Notes under the pieces: generated by a model
What the model saw: only the letters and a program-made list of their open reading frames with translations
Database searches by the model: none
What the model was told of the DNA's origin: nothing
Translations under genes and position numbers: made by a program
In this document: piece by piece, positions 1-6,238 of the stretch
How positions within the stretch are numbered: the stretch's first letter is position 1
How the letters are laid out: the number at the start of each line of letters is the position of its first letter
Assembly: GCA_004554075.1 (NCBI GenBank)
Contig: SFOB01000105.1
Coordinates: forward strand, 1 to 8,357
Direction: 5' to 3'
Origin: Treponema sp.
GTDB lineage: Bacteria > Spirochaetota > Spirochaetia > Treponematales > Treponemataceae
DNA: 8,357 bases

Positions 1-2
1 AA

Positions 3-1466
3 ATGAAAAAGAAACTGGTAAGCGTTTTATTAAGCGTAGCCATGACAGCAGCTTTATTAACAGGTTGCGGTTCAGGCGATGCAGCTAGCACAACATCTGA
101 TGCAGCGGCAACTGAAGAGGTAGCAGATGATGAAGCATCAGAAGCAACTGAAGAAGCAGCAGATGATGTTGAGGTAGCAGAGGAAGAAATTCCTACAAGT
201 ACTTTTGGAGATCCTAACGGAACACATCTTGAAATGTGGACATTCGTAGAACTTCACGGACAGCATTACGGAGTAATGGCTGAGGAGTGGAATAAACAGA
301 ATCCGGACAGAACAATCGAAATAACATGTACAACATATCCATATGCAGATATGCACACAAAGCTTCTTACATCTCTTGAGTCAGGAGCAGGTGCACCTGA
401 TATCTGTGACGTAGAATTAGGACAGTATCCTAACGTGGTAGCAGGACTTGATCAGTGGTTAGTTCCTCTTGATGATTATGCAGCTCCATACATGCCTACA
501 ATGGTTAAGGCAAGAATGGAAACTTATGCAGGTGAAGACGGACATTACTATGGTGCTCCATACCATATCGGTGCAACAACAATGTATTACAATGTTGCAG
601 CAATGGCAGAAGCATTTGGTATTTCTAATGAAGAAGTAATTGCTAAGATTGATGCAGTAAAGACATGGGATGATTATACAGCTCTTGGAGAAGAGTATTG
701 TCAGGCAGCAGGTGAAGGAAAGTGTTGGACATCTGTTGATACAGGCGGAACAGACTGGTTATGGATTTCAATGGCTGAGTACGGCGATGACTGGACAGGC
801 GGATTTGAAGGACCTGCAAACTGTAAGCTTGACTCTGTTAAGAAGATGCTTGAAATGCAGCAGGGATGGCTTAAGAGCGGAATAGCTATGATTTCTCCTG
901 ATGGACATGTTGACCTTGAGGCAGGATTCCAGAACATCCTTGACAGAAACATCGTTTCATTCCCAAAAGCTCTTTGGTATATGAGCCGTTTCACAAACTA
1001 TATGCCTGAAGAAAAGGGTAACTGGTATATTGCTAAGTGTCCTGTATATGAAGAAGGACAGAAGTGTTCAGTAGGTATCGGTGGTACAGGTACTGTTGTA
1101 ACAACACAGAGCCAGGCACAGGAGCTCGCAGCTGAATTCTTATGCTGGGCAAAGATGTCTGATGAAGGTGAAAAGCACATTTGGGATACACTTGGATTTG
1201 ATATCTGTAATTCAGCACTCTGGTCAAATGATGAGTTTATCCATGATGACAGCAACCAGTTCAACCAGTTCTTCATCAACTATCCATATGATGTTCTTAA
1301 CGAGATTGGAATGGATAACATCGGAAAGATTTCTTGTGTAGCAATAAGCCCAACAATTAATGAGTATGTATGCACAACAACTCTTAACCAGGTATTAGAA
1401 GATCCGGATTACAGTGTAGATGATGCTCTCCAGGAGCTTCAGGATGCTGTAGATATGGAACAGTAA
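3..1466 (+). CDS. Carbohydrate ABC transporter substrate-binding lipoprotein
   Basis: Extracellular family 1 solute-binding protein, predicted to capture an oligosaccharide (by context an arabino-oligosaccharide) and deliver it to the two permeases downstream. The N-terminus has a basic start (MKKK), a hydrophobic segment and a lipobox LTGC with the lipidated cysteine at residue 22. Residues 24-65 form a very acidic Asp/Glu/Ala-rich linker that would hold the binding domain away from the membrane. The mature domain starts near 'HLEMWTF' and has the usual motifs of the family ('EEWNKQNP', a 'LLTSLESGAGAPDI' segment). The 487-residue length is somewhat above the usual 420-450, largely because of the linker. 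The gene starts two bases into the window, so its ribosome site and promoter are not visible; the signal peptide supports this ATG. It ends in tandem TAA codons followed by a hairpin. Family assignment is firm; substrate is inferred from neighbours. Confidence 0.93.
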   Translation: MKKKLVSVLLSVAMTAALLTGCGSGDAASTTSDAAATEEVADDEASEATEEAADDVEVAEEEIPTSTFGDPNGTHLEMWTFVELHGQHYGVMAEEWNKQNPDRTIEITCTTYPYADMHTKLLTSLESGAGAPDICDVELGQYPNVVAGLDQWLVPLDDYAAPYMPTMVKARMETYAGEDGHYYGAPYHIGATTMYYNVAAMAEAFGISNEEVIAKIDAVKTWDDYTALGEEYCQAAGEGKCWTSVDTGGTDWLWISMAEYGDDWTGGFEGPANCKLDSVKKMLEMQQGWLKSGIAMISPDGHVDLEAGFQNILDRNIVSFPKALWYMSRFTNYMPEEKGNWYIAKCPVYEEGQKCSVGIGGTGTVVTTQSQAQELAAEFLCWAKMSDEGEKHIWDTLGFDICNSALWSNDEFIHDDSNQFNQFFINYPYDVLNEIGMDNIGKISCVAISPTINEYVCTTTLNQVLEDPDYSVDDALQELQDAVDMEQ

Positions 1467-1478
1467 TAATATAAACTG

Positions 1479-1511
1479 AGTGGGGTGCTCTTAAACATAG
1501 AGCGCCCCATT
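1479..1511 (+). terminator. Hairpin between binding-protein and permease genes (attenuator or mRNA-stabilising)
   Basis: TGGGGTGCTC (1481-1490) pairs with GAGCGCCCCA (1500-1509) over 10 bp with one G-U pair, around a 9-base loop; the stem can extend slightly at its foot. It is followed by ATTTATATAAAA, a broken rather than continuous T-run. The position directly after the binding-protein stop and before the permeases is where ABC sugar operons often carry a partial terminator or 3' stabilising stem, which raises binding-protein levels relative to permeases. That role is inferred. Confidence 0.7.
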
Positions 1512-1547
1512 TATATAAAAGCAGTATAAAAAGCATTGCATGAAAGT

Positions 1548-1552
1548 GGGGG
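1548..1552 (+). promoter_or_regulatory. Ribosome binding site selecting the ATG at 1558
   Basis: GGGGG lies five bases before the ATG at 1558. The in-frame ATG at 1540 has only AAAAAGCATTGC upstream and no Shine-Dalgarno match, so the shorter protein is preferred. Confidence 0.65.
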
Positions 1553-1557
1553 TCTTA

Positions 1558-2454
1558 ATGAACTTTAAAAAATTTCTTTTTTCGCGAAAGGTAGCGCCGT
1601 ATGTATTTGTGCTTCCTTTTATTATAAGCTTCGCGTTCTTTTGGATATATCCTCTCATTACTGCATTTACAATGAGTTTTCAGGATATAGGAGCAATAAA
1701 GAGTGAGTGGATTGGATTTAAAAACTATACAAAGCTTTTAAAGGATAAAGTATTCTTAATAGCTGTAATGAACAGTGCAAAATATATGTTCTTTACTTTA
1801 GTATTACTTATTCCGTTCACGATGCTTTTTGCAGTACTGATTGATTCAAATCTGGTAAAAGCAAAAGGGTTATGGAAAGCCGTATTATATATTCCTGCAC
1901 TTACTTCAGTAGTAATTTCGGGAACACTTTTCAGACTCATGTTTACTGAGTATAAGACAGGACAGATGAACATCCTTACTCAGGCACTTGGTCTTGGTAC
2001 ATTCAAATGGTTAAAAATGGGCTGGTCAGGTATGGCAGCATTACTTATCGTCGCATGCTGGAGATGGACCGGAGTAAATATGCTGTATTTCCTATCAGGC
2101 CTTAAAGCAATAGATACTTCATTATATGAAGCTGCCGATATTGACGGCGCAACAGGATGGCAGAAGTTTAAATATGTTACTTTACCATTATTAAAGCCAA
2201 CAACTATTTACGTTCTTACAATTTCAGTATATGCGGGACTTGCAATGTTCCTTGAGTCATATATGTTATGGGCAGGTAACAGTTCACCAAACAATATCGG
2301 TCTTACAATCGTAGGATATTTGTATAAACGAGGAATTGAGAAAAACGACATGGGTTATGCATGTGCAGTAGGTGTTGTTTTGCTTGTAATTGCACTTATT
2401 ATTAACTTCACACAGTTGATATTAAACGGAACATTTAAGAAGGAGGAGCAGTAA
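1558..2454 (+). CDS. Sugar ABC transporter permease, MalF type
   Basis: First of two inner-membrane subunits of a CUT1-type carbohydrate importer. From the ATG at 1558 it has 298 residues, the usual length for this family. About six hydrophobic segments are visible (roughly 13-35, 74-96, 104-128, 157-182, 213-236, 265-288). The cytoplasmic EAA loop, which contacts the ATPase, is clear at residues 191-198 (EAADIDGA), followed by the expected 'TLPLLKP'. The start was chosen by the G-rich ribosome site; a start at 1540 would add six residues. It follows the binding-protein gene after a 91-base gap holding a hairpin, and stops two bases before the second permease. With its neighbours it probably imports arabinose-containing oligosaccharides. 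No ATPase gene is in the window. Confidence 0.93.
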   Translation: MNFKKFLFSRKVAPYVFVLPFIISFAFFWIYPLITAFTMSFQDIGAIKSEWIGFKNYTKLLKDKVFLIAVMNSAKYMFFTLVLLIPFTMLFAVLIDSNLVKAKGLWKAVLYIPALTSVVISGTLFRLMFTEYKTGQMNILTQALGLGTFKWLKMGWSGMAALLIVACWRWTGVNMLYFLSGLKAIDTSLYEAADIDGATGWQKFKYVTLPLLKPTTIYVLTISVYAGLAMFLESYMLWAGNSSPNNIGLTIVGYLYKRGIEKNDMGYACAVGVVLLVIALIINFTQLILNGTFKKEEQ

Positions 2455-2456
2455 TT

Positions 2457-3329
2457 ATGAAAAAAAATCAAAAGAAAATGGCTCATACTCCTATAAGAAT
2501 AATTAAAACTGTTTTGGCAACAGGATTATTTGCAATCATGTGTTCAGCAATTGCATTCCCTTTATTAGCCGGACTTTTGGCATCTTTCAGACCCGGAACA
2601 GAGCTTATTAGAAGAGGACTTTCAATTAATCTTGATTTCTCTACGTTAACTCTTTCGAATTATAAATATTTATTTGGAAAAAATGCCGATTCGGCAAAGT
2701 ACTTTATGTGGTATAAGAACTCAATCATTATTCTTATACTGAGTGTAACGATTACTTTATTTGTATGCTACTTTGTCGCATACGGACTTACAATGTATGA
2801 GTACAGGTTTAAGAATCTGTTGTTTACTTTAGTACTTGCAACAATGATGGTTCCGTTTGAAATTTTGATGCTTCCTCTTTACAAGGAAATCATTAAGCTT
2901 CATCTTGTTGACACGTATTTCGGAGTAATAGTCATAGGAATATGTAATGCATCGACGATATTCTTCTTCAGGCAGTTTTTGTCGGGCATTCCAAAGGATT
3001 TATTAAGTGCCGCAAGAATAGATGGTGCCAATGAATACAGAATAGCAGCATCAATAATACTTCCGCTTGCAAAGCCTGCATTTGCATCAATGGGAATATT
3101 ATCGGCAATGGGTTGCTGGAATGCTATTTTATGGCCTTTACTTGTTCTTAAAGGAGCAGAAAAATTTACACTCCCTATCGGACTTAACACACTTTTGACA
3201 CCATACGGAAACAACTATGATGTTCTGATTGCCGGTTCAATGTTTGGAATACTTCCGATATTTGTAATATTCCTGTTCTTCCAGAAGTATATCATCGAAG
3301 GAATGACAGCAGGTGCGGTTAAAGGTTAA
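2457..3329 (+). CDS. Sugar ABC transporter permease, MalG type
   Basis: Second membrane subunit of the importer, 290 residues, the normal length for MalG-like proteins. Hydrophobic segments are visible at roughly 16-43, 85-110, 120-143, 152-175, 207-230 and 256-280. The EAA loop is at residues 184-191 and reads SAARIDGA, with 'ILPLAKPA' after it; the usual Glu at its first position is Ser, a common variation in MalG subunits. It ends with 'GAVKG', typical of the family. Its AGGAGG ribosome site (2441-2446) lies inside the end of the upstream permease gene and only two bases separate stop and start, so translation of the two permeases is probably coupled. The GH51 gene follows 10 bases after the stop, in the same operon. 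Confidence 0.93.
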   Translation: MKKNQKKMAHTPIRIIKTVLATGLFAIMCSAIAFPLLAGLLASFRPGTELIRRGLSINLDFSTLTLSNYKYLFGKNADSAKYFMWYKNSIIILILSVTITLFVCYFVAYGLTMYEYRFKNLLFTLVLATMMVPFEILMLPLYKEIIKLHLVDTYFGVIVIGICNASTIFFFRQFLSGIPKDLLSAARIDGANEYRIAASIILPLAKPAFASMGILSAMGCWNAILWPLLVLKGAEKFTLPIGLNTLLTPYGNNYDVLIAGSMFGILPIFVIFLFFQKYIIEGMTAGAVKG

Positions 3330-3334
3330 AGGAG
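3328..3334 (+). promoter_or_regulatory. Ribosome binding site of the GH51 gene
   Basis: AAAGGAG five bases before the ATG at 3340, overlapping the permease stop codon. It decides for that ATG over an in-frame GTG at 3313, which lies inside the permease gene. Confidence 0.8.
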
Positions 3335-3339
3335 ATACT

Positions 3340-4860
3340 ATGGCAAAATTAGTTATTAATAATGAAAATAAAAAGTCAAAGATTAATGAAGAGATATACG
3401 GACATTTTTCAGAGCATCTCGGAAGATGTATATATGAAGGTCTTTATGTAGGTGAAAATTCAGAAATCCCTAACAAAAACGGTATGAGAACAGATGTTGT
3501 AGAGGCTCTTAAGGAGATGAAAATCCCTGTATTAAGATGGCCGGGCGGATGTTTTGCAGATGAATATCACTGGAAAGACGGTATTGGAAAAAAAGAAGAC
3601 CGTAAAAAGATAATCAACACTCACTGGGGCGGAGTCGTAGAAGATAACAGCTTCGGAACACATGAATTCTTTGAGCTTTGTGAACAGCTTGGATGTAAGA
3701 CATATGTTAATGCAAATGTAGGATCCGGAACTGTAAGAGAAATGAGTGAATGGGTTGAATATATGACATTCAAGGGAGTTTCTCCTATGGCGGATTTAAG
3801 AGCTAAAAACGGACATGAAGAGCCATGGAGAGTTGATTACTTAGGAGTCGGAAACGAGAACTGGGGATGCGGCGGTAATATGCGTCCTGTATTCTATGCT
3901 GATTTATATCGTGACTATCAGACATATGTCAGAAATTATGATGGAAATGAACCTATTAAGAAAATTTGCGGTGGCCCAAATGTAGATGATTATGAGTGGA
4001 CAAGCAAAGTACTCGATACTTGTTTTGACCACACTCCGCCACAGGCTCACGGACATATGGATGGATTATCATTGCATTACTATACACTTCCTGAGACAGA
4101 AGATGATTGGAATATTAAAGGCAGTGCTACGGATTTCACTGAAGAAATATTCTATCAGACATTAAAGAGAAGCTACTTTATGGAAGAGCTGATAGTTAAG
4201 CATGGCGCTATTATGGACCAGTACGATCCTGAGAAAAAGATTGGCCTTATCATTGATGAATGGGGCATTTGGGCTGATGTTGAGCCTGGAACAAATCCGG
4301 GATTTTTATATCAGCAGAACACAATGAGAGATGCTTTAGTTGCAGGAATGCACTTAAATATTTTCAATAAGCATTGCGACAGAGTGAAGATGGCTTGTAT
4401 TGCACAGATGGTAAATGTACTCCAGTCTGTAATTTTGACAGATGGAGCCAAGATGATTAAGACACCTACATATTATGTGTTCAAGATGTATAAATACCAT
4501 CAGGGAGCAACACTTTTAGCAAGTGATCTATTAAATAATTCAACAGTTGGTGAAGGAAAGAACGAAGTACCAAAGGTATTTGAATCTGTATCAGAGGATG
4601 AAAAAGGAGTTATTACAATAACACTTACTAATAACTCTCTTGATTCAGAGGAAAAAGTTGAAATTAACCTTGTATCTGATGGTGATAAGTACAATGTTTC
4701 AGAGTCAGCTGTATTAACGGGCACAATGAATGCCTGCAACACATTTGATAATGAATCAAATGTTAAGGAAGAAAGCTTTGAAAATTATGAAAAGACACAG
4801 AACGGATTAAATGTTGTGCTTCCAAAGTGTTCTGTTGTAATGATAAGAATTAAGAAATAA
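3340..4860 (+). CDS. abfA: GH51 alpha-L-arabinofuranosidase, intracellular
   Basis: Retaining exo-enzyme that removes terminal alpha-L-arabinofuranosyl residues from arabinan or arabinoxylan fragments. The protein has 506 residues, normal for bacterial GH51. The N-terminal signature 'HFSEHLGRCIYEG' and the 'RWPGGCFADEYHW' motif of the TIM barrel are both present. The acid/base is Glu173 in 'GVGNENWG'; the nucleophile is Glu307 in 'IIDEWGIW'; the spacing between them fits the family. The remainder, from about residue 320, would form the C-terminal beta-sandwich. There is no signal peptide, so it acts in the cytoplasm on imported oligosaccharides. The start at 3340 has a strong ribosome site. 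The GH43 gene follows after 15 bases. The symbol abfA is by family; the exact linkage preference (1,2, 1,3 or 1,5) cannot be read from sequence. Confidence 0.95.
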   Translation: MAKLVINNENKKSKINEEIYGHFSEHLGRCIYEGLYVGENSEIPNKNGMRTDVVEALKEMKIPVLRWPGGCFADEYHWKDGIGKKEDRKKIINTHWGGVVEDNSFGTHEFFELCEQLGCKTYVNANVGSGTVREMSEWVEYMTFKGVSPMADLRAKNGHEEPWRVDYLGVGNENWGCGGNMRPVFYADLYRDYQTYVRNYDGNEPIKKICGGPNVDDYEWTSKVLDTCFDHTPPQAHGHMDGLSLHYYTLPETEDDWNIKGSATDFTEEIFYQTLKRSYFMEELIVKHGAIMDQYDPEKKIGLIIDEWGIWADVEPGTNPGFLYQQNTMRDALVAGMHLNIFNKHCDRVKMACIAQMVNVLQSVILTDGAKMIKTPTYYVFKMYKYHQGATLLASDLLNNSTVGEGKNEVPKVFESVSEDEKGVITITLTNNSLDSEEKVEINLVSDGDKYNVSESAVLTGTMNACNTFDNESNVKEESFENYEKTQNGLNVVLPKCSVVMIRIKK

Positions 4861-4875
4861 CAAAGGTATGAATTA

Positions 4876-5820
4876 ATGAAAGAAATGTATAACGAAGTAT
4901 GGATACAGAAACGTGCTGATCCATATGTATATAAGCACACTGACGGAACATACTATTTTACTGCTTCATTACCGGATTATGACGGAATAGCACTTAGAAA
5001 GGCTGATAAGCTTTTTGATCTTAAGGATGCTCCTGAAAAGATGATCTGGAAAAAGCATGACAAAGGTATTATGAGCTTTCACGTATGGGCACCTGAGCTT
5101 CATTTCATTTTTGGAAAGTGGTACATATATTTTGCGGCAGGTGATGTAGATGATATCTGGGCAATAAGACCATATGTGCTTGAGTGCCGGGGAGATGATC
5201 CTTTTAATGATGAATGGATAGAAAAAGGTATGATGCAGTGTTCTGATGAAGATCCTTTTTCGTTCAGGGCATTTTCCCTTGATGCAACAGTTCTTGAAAA
5301 CCATGGTGAGTACTATTTTATCTGGGCAGAAAAGGTCGGAGTTGGAAAACAGATTTCAAATTTGTATATTGCAAAGATGGAATCAGCGACGAAATTAAGT
5401 ACAGTACAAGTATTGCTTACAACACCTGATTATGACTGGGAAAGAGTCGGATTCTGGGTAAATGAAGGTCCTGCATTTATTAAACATGACGGAAAGATTT
5501 ATATGACATATTCTGCGAGTGAAACAGGAGTTGCATATTGCATCGGAATGCTTTCTGCAGATGAAAATGATGATTTGTTAGATCCAAAAAGCTGGACAAA
5601 GAGCAGAATGCCTGTATTAAAGACATCTGAAGAGCTTAAGATTTATGGTCCGGGACATAACTCATTTACTGTAAATGATGAAGGCGAACCTGTTATGATT
5701 TATCATGCAAGAACAGAAGCTGAAATAGTCGGTAATCCTCTTTATAACCCTAACCGACATGCAATGGTAATGAAAGTTAAATGGAATGAATCAGGTGAAC
5801 CGGAATTCTGTTATTGTTAG
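4876..5820 (+). CDS. GH43 family glycosidase, probably exo-alpha-1,5-L-arabinofuranosidase (GH43_26-like)
   Basis: Inverting five-bladed beta-propeller hydrolase of 314 residues, a single-domain length without a binding module. The three GH43 acidic residues are visible: the base Asp15 in 'KRADPYVYKHTDGTYYFTAS', the pKa-tuning Asp136 in 'FSLDATVLEN', and the acid Glu197 in 'VNEGPAF'. The N-terminal pattern and 'WAPELHFI-GKWYIYFAAG' resemble, from memory, the Streptomyces Araf43A type (subfamily 26), which releases arabinose from the ends of alpha-1,5-arabino-oligosaccharides. No signal peptide, so cytoplasmic. The start at 4876 has AAAGG nine bases upstream; a start at 4885 is possible. Together with the GH51 enzyme it would strip side chains and shorten the backbone of imported arabinan fragments. 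Family is firm; subfamily and substrate are less certain, with beta-xylosidase as the alternative. Confidence 0.88.
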   Translation: MKEMYNEVWIQKRADPYVYKHTDGTYYFTASLPDYDGIALRKADKLFDLKDAPEKMIWKKHDKGIMSFHVWAPELHFIFGKWYIYFAAGDVDDIWAIRPYVLECRGDDPFNDEWIEKGMMQCSDEDPFSFRAFSLDATVLENHGEYYFIWAEKVGVGKQISNLYIAKMESATKLSTVQVLLTTPDYDWERVGFWVNEGPAFIKHDGKIYMTYSASETGVAYCIGMLSADENDDLLDPKSWTKSRMPVLKTSEELKIYGPGHNSFTVNDEGEPVMIYHARTEAEIVGNPLYNPNRHAMVMKVKWNESGEPEFCYC

Positions 5821-5835
5821 TATATTAACAATATA

Positions 5836-5879
5836 AAAAAGACTTTCTAAAGAATTAGACCTCCCACGAAAGGCTTTTT
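5836..5879 (+). terminator. First terminator-like hairpin after the arabinan operon
   Basis: AAAAAGACTTTC (5836-5847) pairs with GAAAGGCTTTTT (5868-5879), 12 positions with one A-G mismatch, around a 20-base loop. The 3' arm ends in five T residues, and the A-run on the 5' side makes it potentially active in both directions. The large loop makes it weaker than the next hairpin. Confidence 0.55.
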
Positions 5880-5880
5880 G

Positions 5881-5910
5881 ATAAGGTAGCATTTTGCTAC
5901 CTTATTTTTT
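5881..5910 (+). terminator. Rho-independent terminator of the arabinan operon
   Basis: Perfect 10-bp stem ATAAGGTAGC (5881-5890) with GCTACCTTAT (5896-5905), a five-base loop and a run of six T residues (5905-5910). It lies 60 bases after the GH43 stop and would end the transporter-hydrolase transcript. Confidence 0.88.
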
Positions 5911-5923
5911 GATGTGGTACAAT
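5894..5923 (+). promoter_or_regulatory. Candidate sigma-A promoter for the GGDEF unit
   Basis: TACAAT at 5918-5923 preceded by TGG makes an extended -10 box; TTGCTA at 5894-5899 with an 18-base spacer is a partial -35. The -35 lies inside the 3' part of the terminator stem. A weaker alternative -10 is TATAAA at 5930-5935. Transcription would start near 5930, about 50 bases before the small Cys-rich gene. Confidence 0.5.
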
Positions 5924-5980
5924 ATAAGGTATAAATGCATTGGAAATGAAAATTAATTATTGATATTCAGGGCTGATTAC

Positions 5981-6235
5981 ATGGAAGAAAAAAAGAAGCG
6001 AATCTGTAAAAGATGTCTTCTTAGGGAAATGGCGATAGAAGACTATAAAAAAATAGAAAAATACAAGGACGCAATAAAAGAGAGTGAAAGAGTACCAAAA
6101 GATACTTATGAATTAAGATTGAAATCATGTAAGAAATGTGAGAGTTTATATGAAGGAACATGTAATGCTTGCGGATGCTATGTAGAACTTAGAGCATTGG
6201 GAATAAGGAGTAACTGTCCTCATGGAAAGTGGTGA
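5981..6235 (+). CDS. Small Cys-rich protein, DUF6171-like, function unknown
   Basis: An 84-residue soluble, lysine-rich protein with eight cysteines: C9 and C12 (CKRC), C50 and C53 (CKKC), C61, C64 and C66 (CNACGC) and C79. The paired CxxC spacing suggests two metal (probably zinc) sites holding the N- and C-terminal parts together around a charged helical middle (about 15-48). The 'CKRCLLRE' start, 'CGCYVELRA' and final 'CPHGKW' resemble what I recall as DUF6171, a small family of Clostridia without a known role. The ATG at 5981 is chosen because the protein then begins just before the first conserved motif and has AGGG eight bases upstream; a TTG at 5960 would add seven unlikely residues. 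The GGDEF gene begins three bases after its stop, so the two are probably co-translated. A zinc-ribbon adaptor or regulator is a guess. Confidence 0.8.
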   Translation: MEEKKKRICKRCLLREMAIEDYKKIEKYKDAIKESERVPKDTYELRLKSCKKCESLYEGTCNACGCYVELRALGIRSNCPHGKW

Positions 6236-6238
6236 CTG

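Noticed and set aside
1540..1557. Upstream in-frame ATG for the first permease
   Set aside because: No ribosome site precedes it, while GGGGG lies at the right distance from the ATG at 1558.
1511..1557. Possible internal promoter with TATAAA before the first permease
   Set aside because: No -35 match at a proper distance; the A/T-rich spacer gives such matches by chance.
3313..3339. GTG start extending the GH51 enzyme by nine residues
   Set aside because: It lies inside the permease gene without a ribosome site; AAAGGAG points to the ATG at 3340, and GH51 proteins usually begin close to the 'INEEIYGHFSEH' motif.
4969..5304. Open minus-strand frame of 111 codons opposite the GH43 gene, and other antisense frames
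   Set aside because: They lie opposite clear genes with intact family motifs, have no ribosome sites and show shadow-type composition.
5960..5980. TTG start for the small Cys-rich protein
   Set aside because: The added residues are not family-like and there is no ribosome site before it.
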